From Gemmatimonadota bacterium (lineage in GTDB: Bacteria; Gemmatimonadota; Gemmatimonadetes; Gemmatimonadales; GWC2-71-9): 38,728 nucleotides of DNA. Of the stretch, positions 1 through 6,995 are shown one piece after another; positions within the stretch are counted from its first letter, which is position 1, and each line of letters begins with the position of its first letter. Below the pieces are notes generated by a model. That model was given only the letters and a program-made list of their open reading frames with translations, made no database searches and was not told where the DNA came from. The translations under genes were made by a program, and so were the position numbers. The DNA lies in NCBI GenBank assembly GCA_003222205.1, contig QHVC01000107.1:1-38728 (forward strand), read 5' to 3'.

Positions 1-737
1 CCGACGCGCGCGAGTTGGCGAGCAGTCGCGCGGAGCCGGTGTCGGAAAAGGAGAAGACCGCGATCAGCCGCGACGCCGCGATCCTGATCTTGGCGTTCGC
101 GCTTGGCTATACGCTGCTCGGGTACGACCTGGTGATGTCGCTGGCGCACAAGTGGGTGAGCAACCTGTACGGCGCATTCTATTTCATGGGCAGCTTCCTC
201 GCCGCCTTGATGGCGACCGCCGTCTTCGCCATCGCGATGCGCCGCCGCATGGGGTTGGGCGCGCTCTACTCCGCCCGCCAGCAGCACGACCTCGGCAAAC
301 TGTGCTTCGGGTTCACCGTGTTCTGGGCGTATCTGATGTGGTCCCAGTTCCTGGTGATCTGGTACGGCAACATGCCGGAAGAGACGTTCTTCGTCTTCTA
401 TCGGTTGTGGGGCCCGTGGCGGCCGGTCGGGACCGCCGTGTTCCTGCTCGTGTTCGTGATCCCGTTCATCGGCCTGCTCGGCGTCAAGCCGAAGCAGTAC
501 GCTCCGACCATGGTGGGCTTCGCGCTCGTCAGCCTCGTCGGGATCTGGCTCGAGCGCTACCTCGAAGTCGTGCCCTCGATCAACGGCGGCGCCGGACCCG
601 CGATCGGGCTGCCGGAGCTGGGCGTGACGGCGCTCTTCGGAGGCCTGTACCTCCTTTCGATCGCCTGGTTTGCCGCCCGCCGGCCGATGCTGTCTCCGCG
701 CCTCGCCGCCGACACCCTCGAACGCGAACAGCATTGA
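1..737 (+). CDS. actF: Alternative complex III quinone-binding subunit ActF-like (5' partial)
   Basis: The reading frame is open from base 3, so the gene starts before the window; the TTG at 15 in the ORF track is probably internal. The visible 240 or so residues are an integral membrane protein with about six hydrophobic helices. Phrases such as GYDLVMSL, FYFMGSF and FVFYRLWGPW resemble the C-terminal half of ActF, the NrfD-like subunit of alternative complex III (quinol:electron-acceptor oxidoreductase). This subunit sits in the inner membrane and helps form a quinol site. The full family is about 400 residues, so roughly 60 percent is seen. Two blue-copper lipoprotein genes follow on the same strand, which fits a cupredoxin as electron acceptor. 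The alternative ActC is less likely given its position at the end of a cluster and its size. The family is recalled, not searched. Confidence 0.8.
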   Translation, partial: DARELASSRAEPVSEKEKTAISRDAAILILAFALGYTLLGYDLVMSLAHKWVSNLYGAFYFMGSFLAALMATAVFAIAMRRRMGLGALYSARQQHDLGKLCFGFTVFWAYLMWSQFLVIWYGNMPEETFFVFYRLWGPWRPVGTAVFLLVFVIPFIGLLGVKPKQYAPTMVGFALVSLVGIWLERYLEVVPSINGGAGPAIGLPELGVTALFGGLYLLSIAWFAARRPMLSPRLAADTLEREQH

Positions 738-775
738 GGGGTATGTTTCTCCCGGGAACGATCATGGGAGGCACG

Positions 776-1147
776 ATGAAGCGGTTGCTGGTTCTATTCG
801 GAAGCGCGGGGATCGCGTTCGGCATCGCGTGCAGCAGCAACCCCAGCGGCAACGGGAACGGGTGCGAGTCGACGGGCGCGAACGTCACGGTCAACGCCCT
901 GGACAATCAGACCTTCGACAAGACGAACTTCACCATCTCCGCCGGGTCGAGGGTTTGCTGGCAGAATTTCGGCACGCTTTCTCACACGGTCACTGCGAAT
1001 GCGAACGCGCAGGACACGACCTGGAAGCTCGATGCTCAGCTGAACCCCGATCTCATCGTGCTGTACTCGTTCGGCAAGCAGGGCGTCAACTACACCTACT
1101 ACTGCAAAATCCACCCCGGCATGACCGGCACGATCCAAGTCCGCTGA
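776..1147 (+). CDS. Cupredoxin (type-1 copper) lipoprotein
   Basis: This 123-residue secreted protein has a hydrophobic N-terminus ending at a cysteine (GIACSS), so it is probably a lipoprotein. The copper ligands are visible: a His in SHTVT, then Cys, His and Met in YYCKIHPGM. The CxxHxxM spacing is the short ligand loop seen in amicyanin. The start at 776 is chosen over upstream in-frame ATGs because GGGAGG lies about 5 bases before it and the signal peptide begins there. It follows the actF-like gene by 38 bases and could be the electron acceptor of alternative complex III, as auracyanin is in Chloroflexus. That role is inferred from position. Confidence 0.85.
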   Translation: MKRLLVLFGSAGIAFGIACSSNPSGNGNGCESTGANVTVNALDNQTFDKTNFTISAGSRVCWQNFGTLSHTVTANANAQDTTWKLDAQLNPDLIVLYSFGKQGVNYTYYCKIHPGMTGTIQVR

Positions 1148-1166
1148 ACTTGCCCGCGGACGGCGC

Positions 1167-1198
1167 CAGGGGCTCCGGCAATCCGGCCGGGGCCCCTG
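1167..1198 (+). terminator. Hairpin after the first cupredoxin gene
   Basis: CAGGGGC at 1167 pairs with GCCCCTG at 1192, and an inner CCGG pairs with CCGG. No T-run follows, so it may be a weak terminator or an mRNA-stabilising hairpin between the two cupredoxin genes. Confidence 0.4.
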
Positions 1199-1262
1199 AG
1201 ACGTCTTGAGGGGTAGGACCGGGCATCTCGGCAGTCCCCTAGTGCAACCTGTGGAGGCGATC

Positions 1263-1622
1263 ATGCGATTGGCGATGTTCGTCGGGATCGCGGCGGTGCT
1301 GGCGCTGGCGACATGCAAGGATTCCTCCTACGGGACGGGCGGGGGATGCACCCCCACCGCGACGCAGGTGTGTATGGTCTCGAGCACCTTCAGTCCGCTC
1401 AATCGCACCGTGACCCACCCCGCTACGGTGCAGTGGATCAATGGGGACGGCATTACCCACACGGTCACGAGCGATCCCGGCTCCGCCGAGACCTACGACC
1501 AGACGGTCGTCGGCGGGGGCACCTTCTCCTTCACGTTCAATAATGCGGGAACGTACACCTACCACTGTACGATTCACGGAGCTCCCGGGACCCGAATGCA
1601 TGGAACGATAACGGTGAACTGA
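1263..1622 (+). CDS. Cupredoxin (type-1 copper) lipoprotein with long ligand loop
   Basis: This 119-residue secreted protein has a hydrophobic leader ending LALATC, a plausible lipobox. The copper ligands are His in ITHTVT, then Cys and His in YHCTIH, and Met in TRMHG. The ligand loop is CxxHx6M, longer than in the preceding cupredoxin (CxxHxxM), so the redox potentials or partners may differ. The ORF track begins at a TTG at 1206, but ATG 1263 with GGAGG about 6 bases upstream and a leader starting MRLAMF is much better. Likely a periplasmic, membrane-anchored electron carrier. It is the second of two cupredoxins after actF and is followed by a strong terminator. Confidence 0.83.
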   Translation: MRLAMFVGIAAVLALATCKDSSYGTGGGCTPTATQVCMVSSTFSPLNRTVTHPATVQWINGDGITHTVTSDPGSAETYDQTVVGGGTFSFTFNNAGTYTYHCTIHGAPGTRMHGTITVN

Positions 1623-1643
1623 GGAGAGCCCCCGGCACGAGCG

Positions 1644-1674
1644 AGCGCCCGGAGCGGACCACGCTCCGGGCGCT
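1644..1674 (+). terminator. Strong hairpin terminator of the actF/cupredoxin operon
   Basis: A perfect 13-bp stem (AGCGCCCGGAGCG with CGCTCCGGGCGCT) encloses a 5-base loop 22 bases after the cupredoxin stop. The tail TTAGCTT is only moderately T-rich. It separates this operon from xdhC. Confidence 0.7.
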
Positions 1675-1706
1675 TAGCTTCCGGCCATGGAAGAGATCGG
1701 AGCCTG

Positions 1707-2696
1707 ATGAACATCTGGCGGGTCGCTGCGGACCTTGCCCGCACGAGCGGCGCGGGCGCTCTGGCGACGGTCGCGCGCACCGCTGGCAGCACGCCGGTCC
1801 CCGCCGGGACCAAGATGCTGGTGAGCGAGGGTGGGCGACTGCTCGGGACAGTGGGGGGTGGCTGCGTGGAAGCGGACGTGCTCCGCGCCGCGGGCGAAGC
1901 GCAGACGCGGCGACGGCCCGCCCTGGTCACCCACCATCTCAACGCCGACCTCGCCGGCGACCTTGGCCTCTCCTGCGGCGGCACCGTCGAGATCTTCGTC
2001 GAACCGCTGGTCGCCGACCCCGAGTACGTGGCGGCGCTCGAGGCCGCCGCAGCCGCGGACGCCGGCGTGGTCACGACGGCGACCGCGTGGGATGTTGCCG
2101 CCGGACCCTTCAAGACCTTCGAGCCGCTGCCCCCCGGCGCCGAGCCGGGGGTTCCGGCCGCGCTCTCGGCCGACCGCCGCTTCGTCGTCGAGCGGTTCGC
2201 CCTCGCCCCGCGCGTGCTCGTGTTCGGTGCCGGCCACGTCGGTGCTGCCATCGCGCGCGCGGCGGCGGCGGCGGGGTTCCGGGTGGTGGTCGTTGACGAC
2301 CGCTCGGAGTACGCCGACCCCGGCCGGTTCGGGGGCGAAATGACGGTGCTGGCCGGCGGAGTGGAAGACGCCCTGACGCGATTCCCGCTCACCGCCCGCG
2401 ATGCCGTCGTGGTCGCCACGCGCGGGCATCGTCACGACGCCCTGATCGTCGAGCGGGTGGCGCCGTCCCCGGCGGGTTACGTCGGGTTGCTGGGGAGTCG
2501 CCGCAAGCAGGCGGTGCTCACCAAGGCGCTGACGGCGGCCGGTGTCCCGGCCGAGAGTCTGGCGCGCATTCGCGTCCCCGTCGGCCTGGCCATCGGCGCC
2601 GAGACGCCGGAAGAGATCGCCGTAAGTGTGGCCGCGGAGCTGATCGAGTGGCGGCGGGCGGGGACGGGCAGAGTCGGGCGGAGTCGGGCAGGGTAG
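1707..2696 (+). CDS. xdhC: XdhC family protein (molybdenum-hydroxylase maturation)
   Basis: The 329-residue protein has the two XdhC/CoxF parts: an N-terminal domain with TPVPAGTKMLV and GTVGGGCVE, and a C-terminal Rossmann domain beginning VLVFGAGHVG with an acidic VVVVDDR at the end of the second strand. YVGLLGSRRK and IGAETPEEIAVS are typical late motifs. XdhC proteins bind molybdenum cofactor and protect or deliver the sulfurated cofactor to xanthine-dehydrogenase-type enzymes. No such hydroxylase is in the window, so the client is unknown. ATG 1707 has GGAG a few bases upstream. The last codons run into a long hairpin shared with the convergent anti-sigma gene. Confidence 0.88.
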   Translation: MNIWRVAADLARTSGAGALATVARTAGSTPVPAGTKMLVSEGGRLLGTVGGGCVEADVLRAAGEAQTRRRPALVTHHLNADLAGDLGLSCGGTVEIFVEPLVADPEYVAALEAAAAADAGVVTTATAWDVAAGPFKTFEPLPPGAEPGVPAALSADRRFVVERFALAPRVLVFGAGHVGAAIARAAAAAGFRVVVVDDRSEYADPGRFGGEMTVLAGGVEDALTRFPLTARDAVVVATRGHRHDALIVERVAPSPAGYVGLLGSRRKQAVLTKALTAAGVPAESLARIRVPVGLAIGAETPEEIAVSVAAELIEWRRAGTGRVGRSRAG

Positions 2697-2732
2697 TGCC
2701 CGTCCCAGCCCGTCTCTGCCCGACTCTGCCCG
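2666..2732. terminator. Bidirectional hairpin between convergent xdhC and anti-sigma genes
   Basis: GGGCAGAGTCGGGC (2666-2679) pairs perfectly with GCCCGACTCTGCCC (2718-2731), extended by one outer C-G pair. Inside are further copies of the GAGTCGGGC unit and a smaller GGGCA/TGCCC pair. The left arm covers the last codons of xdhC. The right arm ends just before the anti-sigma stop, so it can serve both directions. Confidence 0.65.
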
Positions 2733-2735
2733 CCC

Positions 2736-3767
2736 TTATTTCACCAGTTCCAGGAGTTTCGACAACGAGTCAGTCCCCAACGGTCCCGCGATCTCGACCC
2801 TGAGCGGTCCGACGAACCGGGCCAAGCGCTCCACGCGCTCCACGCGCTCCCGCTCGGCGGCGCGCTGCCGCTGAAACTGATAGCCGCGCGCGGCGGCGGA
2901 GTCGGCGGCCGCCGCGTCCGCTCGCCGCTGGAACAGCTGGATCACGAGCGTCGAATCGATCACCTGCTCGACGAGCACCACGCCGTCCGCGTACGGGCTC
3001 ATGCGCATGTCCTTCACCGGTACGCCGGGGATCGTCGCCGGCTCGGTTCCCAGCATGCGAGAGGCCGAGCCGCGCTGAATGACCGGCCACGTGCTCGACA
3101 TCACCGGCTCGGCGCGCGCCCGCTCCATGACCCGCGCGGCGCCGGTCGCGACCATGCCGTCCACGGTGATCGGCACGGCGGGCGTCGGCGCCGCCCCCCT
3201 GACCGCCGGTGGACGGGCGCTCGTGGCGATGGACGGGGTGAGGATCGGAACGACGCCGGACGCGGCGTTCGTGGACGGAATCAAGGAATCGGCGCGCGCT
3301 CGCTCAGCGGCGCCCTGACCCTGCTCGTGCAGCGGCCCGCTACGACTCGCCGGCGCGTGTGGCTGGGCCATCGGACGTGGCTCGTCGGTCGAGCGCTGCA
3401 GGGTGGCAACCGCCTGCGGAACGGTGTCTCGCTCGGCGAACGCCGCGAATTCCTGCCGCGCTTCTCGACCCCGCAACATCCACCCCAGCCCGACTGCGAG
3501 CGTGATGCTCGCCGCCCACGCGATCGGCCACCGCACCCGCCACCAGAGCGGCCGCCGCCGCAGCTCGTGCAGCGGTGGGGCGGCTCGCTCGGCCGGCAGC
3601 GCCAGGGCAAGCAGCGCGTCGGCGCGAGCGATCAGCGCCCGCGCTTCGGCCAGCCGCTCGCGGCACTCCGGGCAGCTGGCCAGATGGGCGTCCACCTGGC
3701 TCCGCTCCGCAGGCGGCAGAGCTCCGTCCAGGTAGGCGTGCAGCGTGCCTTCATCCACGTGCGACAT
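2736..3767 (-). CDS. Zinc-finger anti-sigma factor, membrane-anchored
   Basis: The 343-residue protein starts MSHVDEGTLHAYLDG and has an HxxxCxxC zinc-binding anti-sigma motif at about residues 28-35 (AHLASCPEC). One membrane helix follows at about 80-97 (WPIAWAASITLAVGLGW), then a 245-residue alanine-rich periplasmic region of unknown fold. Such proteins hold an ECF sigma factor at the membrane until a signal is sensed. ATG 3767 is preferred over GTG 3779 because GAGGAG stands 5 bases before it. It overlaps the end of the sigma gene by 17 bases, so the two are translationally coupled. Confidence 0.85.
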   Translation of the reverse strand: MSHVDEGTLHAYLDGALPPAERSQVDAHLASCPECRERLAEARALIARADALLALALPAERAAPPLHELRRRPLWWRVRWPIAWAASITLAVGLGWMLRGREARQEFAAFAERDTVPQAVATLQRSTDEPRPMAQPHAPASRSGPLHEQGQGAAERARADSLIPSTNAASGVVPILTPSIATSARPPAVRGAAPTPAVPITVDGMVATGAARVMERARAEPVMSSTWPVIQRGSASRMLGTEPATIPGVPVKDMRMSPYADGVVLVEQVIDSTLVIQLFQRRADAAAADSAAARGYQFQRQRAAERERVERVERLARFVGPLRVEIAGPLGTDSLSKLLELVK

Positions 3768-4260
3768 GCGTCTCCTCACTTCCGACCTCGTAGGCCTCCA
3801 CCAGCCGCCGCCGCGCCCGGGCCAGCGTCGTACCGACGGCGCCCGGCGCGAGCCCGGTCTGGGCGGCGATCTCCTCGTACGGCAGCCCGGCGTCCCACAG
3901 CAGCAGGACCTCCCGGTCTCGCGGCGTCAGCTCCTCGAGCGCGGCGCGGACGCGGGCGCGGCGGGCCTCCAGGTCGATCGCTTCTTCGGGCTCGCCGTGC
4001 TCCCCGGTCGCCGCTGGCTCCGCTTTCAGCAGCGTCAGGTGCCGGCGCTCGCGGAGTCGCCGCCGGCCCTCGTCCCGCGCCAGATTGGCCGCGACGACGA
4101 ACAGCCACCCCCGCGGGTTGGCCGGTCGGTGCACCAACGCCCGCGCGAACGCCTCTTGCGCGAGATCCGCCGCGCGCTCGGCGTCCCAGACCTTGCGGTA
4201 CAGGAAACGCACGAGTGCGTGGTAGGTCGTGCGATAGATCTCGGCGAGATCGTCGGGCAC
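3751..4260 (-). CDS. ECF-type sigma-70 family RNA polymerase sigma factor
   Basis: The roughly 169-residue protein has region 2 (YHALVRFLYRKVWDAERAAD then LAQEAFARAL) and region 4 (LEELTPRDREVLLLWDAGL then YEEIAAQTGLAPGAVGTTLARARRRL), and lacks regions 1 and 3, as ECF sigma factors do. The ORF track starts at 4347, but its first 29 codons are just a read-through of an intergenic GCGGAATTC-type repeat. GTG 4260 (VPDDLAEIY) with GAGGA just upstream is the likely start. Its stop lies within the anti-sigma gene, and a VIT/VWA gene precedes it on the same strand, so the three may form a stress-sensing unit. The regulon cannot be read from here. Confidence 0.87.
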   Translation of the reverse strand: MPDDLAEIYRTTYHALVRFLYRKVWDAERAADLAQEAFARALVHRPANPRGWLFVVAANLARDEGRRRLRERRHLTLLKAEPAATGEHGEPEEAIDLEARRARVRAALEELTPRDREVLLLWDAGLPYEEIAAQTGLAPGAVGTTLARARRRLVEAYEVGSEETHVARG

Positions 4261-4266
4261 GTTCCT

Positions 4267-4363
4267 CAATTGCGGAATGCGGAATTCGGAATGCGGAATT
4301 GCATCTCCCGGGTTTCGAACTCCCCGCCACAATTCCGCATTCCGCACTCCGCATTCCGCATTG
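4267..4363. repeat. Imperfect inverted repeat of GCGGAATGCGGAATT units
   Basis: The left arm (4267-4301) and right arm (4330-4363) are near-perfect reverse complements of about 34 bases, with one indel and few mismatches, around a 28-base spacer. Each arm is built from repeats of GGAATGCGGAATT. It lies between the VWA stop and the ECF sigma start and would form a long hairpin in their shared transcript. It looks like a mobile palindromic repeat. Confidence 0.8.
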
Positions 4364-4374
4364 CTCTCCAGCTC

Positions 4375-6540
4375 CTATCCACGAAAGCCCCGCACGATTC
4401 CCTCCAGCTCCCCTGTTCCCCACGCCGTCTTCCCACCTTCTTGAATCTTGATGCTCACCCGCGCGCCGGCCACCAGCACGGCGGGCTCGAGGGCCGCGGG
4501 CTGCACCAGCTCGGGCAGCGCCCGGAGCAGGGCGAAGTAGGCGTCGCTGTACGGCGCCACCGTCACGACGCGCAGCGAATCGCCGTGCCGCAGGTCGGTC
4601 CACACGCTGTCGCGCCGTTCAAATACCCGCGCGCCCACGCGCTGGATCGCGCGGCCGCGGGCGGCCTGCTGGGCCAACGTCGAATCGGCCCGCGCGCCAG
4701 CGGCGGTGACGGTGATCGCATCCAAAGAGACGCTTCCCCGGAAGGCGGCTTGCTCCCGCGCCCGTTGCACTGCTGGGGCTCCGGCCTGGTCTTGCGGCAT
4801 CTGCCGCAGGATCACGCCGTCCACAGCCACGTTCGGCTCCTGCACGAGATACGACGTGTACTCGGTGAGGATGCCGTAGCGCAGCGCCAGGCGCTTCAGG
4901 GATTCCAGCACCTCGGGGTTGGGCCCGTGGAGACGGATCTCTTGCGCCAGCGCGCCGGCCCGGCGGGCCGCCCACAGCTGTTCGATGAACCGCGCCTGCG
5001 GTGCCTCGGTGGAGAAGTCGGCGCTGGCGCTGAACCGCTCCGTGCGACCCGCGCGACGGCCGCTCACCGTCACGGTGCGCTCGCCGTTCCCGGCGCCGCG
5101 ATACCGGCCGAACACGACGACTTCGTCGTTGGCGAACAGGTCGGGCAAGCGGTCCGGCTGCACGTCGTACAGCTCCGCGCCATCGGCCGACAGGTTGAGG
5201 TCGGTCATGACAGGGCTGGCGAGCTTGGCGGCGAGGTCGCCGACGGCGGTCTCGATGTTGCCGCCGGGGCGCACGTACTCCGTCGCGCCGCGGGCGCGCT
5301 CGGTGAGGCGGTCGAGGAGATAGGTGTTGACGTCGAAGCCGAGCCCGAAGGAGAACACCCGGAACGCGCCGCGGTGCTGGTCCGCTGCATCGGCGATGCG
5401 CTCGGGGCTCTGCTCGCCGACTGTCGGCAACCCGTCCGTCAGAAACACCACGACGCCGAGCGCGCCGTCGGCCGGGGGCTGGCTGAACGCTTCATCGAGC
5501 GCGCCGGCGATGTTGGTGCCTCCCTCCGCCTCGAGCCCGCGTACCCACGACTCGGCGTCGCGCCGGCTCTCGGGTGTCAGCGCCGTCCATTCGGCGCGAT
5601 AGCGCCGCACGCCGCTCGAGAACGCCACCAGGCGGAAGCGGTCCCCCGCCCGCAGCGTGCCGAGAATCTGGATTAAGGCGGCCTGCGCCTGCGCGATCTT
5701 CTCTCCGGACATCGAACCTGAGACGTCCAGCACGGCGACCACGTCGCGATGCAGCGCCGCGGCGTCGGCTGCGGCGCCCGGCGAGAGCAGTAGCATGAAA
5801 TACCCATCCTCTCCCGGCGGCCGGTGCGTGACGAGCGACAACCCGACGGTGCGCGCCGCCAGCGGCAGGTACAGCTCCACGTCGCCCGTGGTTGCCGAAT
5901 CGGCGAGGGTCACCTCGAGGCGGCCGTCGTGGCGGGTGCTGCGCACCTGGTGCGTCGGCGAATACGGATCGCCGAAGGCGGTGCCGCTGTCGGTGGCGAG
6001 GCGGAAGCTCCGCGGGGCCGTGACCGGACCGTTCGGATACCGAAACCGCCACGCGTCCCCGACGCGGTCGAGCACCTGGGTATACCGCAACGTGATCTTG
6101 CGCGTCTCGCCCGGCGCGATGGGGAACACCCGGGCGCGCACCAAGCCATGGCCGGCCAGCTCGATCAGCGCCGGATCCCGGCGTCGCCGCACGATCATCT
6201 CGTAGATGTTGCGCGCCTGACTGGCGTCCATCATCTCGCCCCGCAGCTCCTGATCGCCTTGCCACAGCGAGTAGTCGGTGAACACGGCCTCGCCGGGGAG
6301 CGGATAGAGGTACGCGGCTTCGTCGAGCAGCGGCCCGGCGTTCCGGAACCACTCCTCGACGGTCACGCGTGCCACGCGGCCTGTGACGGCCACCTGCACG
6401 GCGGTGCGAACCTTCTCGACCCGGCCGACGGGGATCGGGCGAATGGGAACGATCGGCTCGATCCACCCCTGGGCGGCGAGTGGGGTGGTGAGGGCGGCGG
6501 CGAGCCAGAGGGCGCCGAACCGGTGAACGAGCGTACGCAT
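4375..6540 (-). CDS. Secreted VIT and von Willebrand factor A domain protein
   Basis: From ATG 6540 the product is 721 residues with a cleavable signal (LWLAAALTTPLAAQ). The VIT domain follows (VTVEEWFRNAG, AAYLYPLPGEAVFTDY, ARNIYEMIVRRRRDPALIE, ARVFPIAPGETRKI). A VWA domain then carries the metal site DVSGSMSG, a later Thr and LTDGLPTVGEQ. The remainder includes LKRLALRYGILTEYTSYL, typical of bacterial VIT/VWA proteins. The ORF-track start at 6630 adds 30 residues without signal character. The function is unknown; such proteins are thought to mediate metal-dependent adhesion or envelope assembly. It is upstream of the ECF sigma/anti-sigma pair and divergent from a small cupin gene, leaving about 98 bases for both promoters. 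Confidence 0.87.
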   Translation of the reverse strand: MRTLVHRFGALWLAAALTTPLAAQGWIEPIVPIRPIPVGRVEKVRTAVQVAVTGRVARVTVEEWFRNAGPLLDEAAYLYPLPGEAVFTDYSLWQGDQELRGEMMDASQARNIYEMIVRRRRDPALIELAGHGLVRARVFPIAPGETRKITLRYTQVLDRVGDAWRFRYPNGPVTAPRSFRLATDSGTAFGDPYSPTHQVRSTRHDGRLEVTLADSATTGDVELYLPLAARTVGLSLVTHRPPGEDGYFMLLLSPGAAADAAALHRDVVAVLDVSGSMSGEKIAQAQAALIQILGTLRAGDRFRLVAFSSGVRRYRAEWTALTPESRRDAESWVRGLEAEGGTNIAGALDEAFSQPPADGALGVVVFLTDGLPTVGEQSPERIADAADQHRGAFRVFSFGLGFDVNTYLLDRLTERARGATEYVRPGGNIETAVGDLAAKLASPVMTDLNLSADGAELYDVQPDRLPDLFANDEVVVFGRYRGAGNGERTVTVSGRRAGRTERFSASADFSTEAPQARFIEQLWAARRAGALAQEIRLHGPNPEVLESLKRLALRYGILTEYTSYLVQEPNVAVDGVILRQMPQDQAGAPAVQRAREQAAFRGSVSLDAITVTAAGARADSTLAQQAARGRAIQRVGARVFERRDSVWTDLRHGDSLRVVTVAPYSDAYFALLRALPELVQPAALEPAVLVAGARVSIKIQEGGKTAWGTGELEGIVRGFRG

Positions 6541-6638
6541 GAGACCCAAGTCCTGGTGCGAGATACCAGGAGAGACGCCCGGCCCCCGCCCCCTTGCACA
6601 GGGTTGCGGGAACGCCTTGACGGGGCACAAGTTCCGTC

Positions 6639-6995
6639 GTGCCCCGCTATACGCTGCGGCGTCTCCACAAGCTGCCCTCGAGGGACGAAGGGCTGCGACG
6701 CTACACCGTGCTCAACACCCCCGGCATGCTCGTCGGCTTGAGCGTGCAGCACGAAGTGATGCGACCGGGCGCCGAGGCCCCGGTGCAGGTGGAGGACGAG
6801 CGCGGCACGCTCGTGTTCACGCTGTCGGGGCGCGGCGTGATGGAGCTCGACGGCGACCGGGTCGAAGTCGCCGCCAACGATCTGGTCCATATCCCCCCGG
6901 CCGTGCCCTACGGGATGAAAACGCTGGGCACGAGCGACTGGACGTACATGGTGGTGCAGGGGCCGGCGGCAGCGGTGCGGGCGGCGACCGGCTAG
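6639..6995 (+). CDS. Small cupin-fold protein without canonical metal ligands
   Basis: The 118-residue protein has the pattern of a single cupin barrel: a strand pair ending TLVFTLSGRGVMELDGDRVEV, then NDLVHIPPAVPYGM. In typical cupins motif 1 holds HxH and E and motif 2 holds H. Here those places read PGAEAPVQVEDERG and VPYGMK, so the usual metal histidines are absent. It may bind a ligand without metal or be structural. The start is a GTG at 6639 with no clear Shine-Dalgarno, so it is less certain. Its TAG stop shares a CTAG palindrome with the convergent rhodanese-MBL gene. Confidence 0.68.
   Translation: MPRYTLRRLHKLPSRDEGLRRYTVLNTPGMLVGLSVQHEVMRPGAEAPVQVEDERGTLVFTLSGRGVMELDGDRVEVAANDLVHIPPAVPYGMKTLGTSDWTYMVVQGPAAAVRAATG

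Noticed and set aside
4261-4347. N-terminal extension of the ECF sigma factor (MRNAELWRGV...)
   Set aside because: These codons are a read-through of the intergenic inverted repeat and lie before region 2; GTG 4260 is a better start.
3745-5676. 643-residue plus-strand ORF opposite the sigma and VWA genes
   Set aside because: Low-complexity Arg/Gly/Gln-rich translation with no family motif. The minus-strand genes here have clear sigma, VIT and VWA motifs, so it is a GC-driven shadow.
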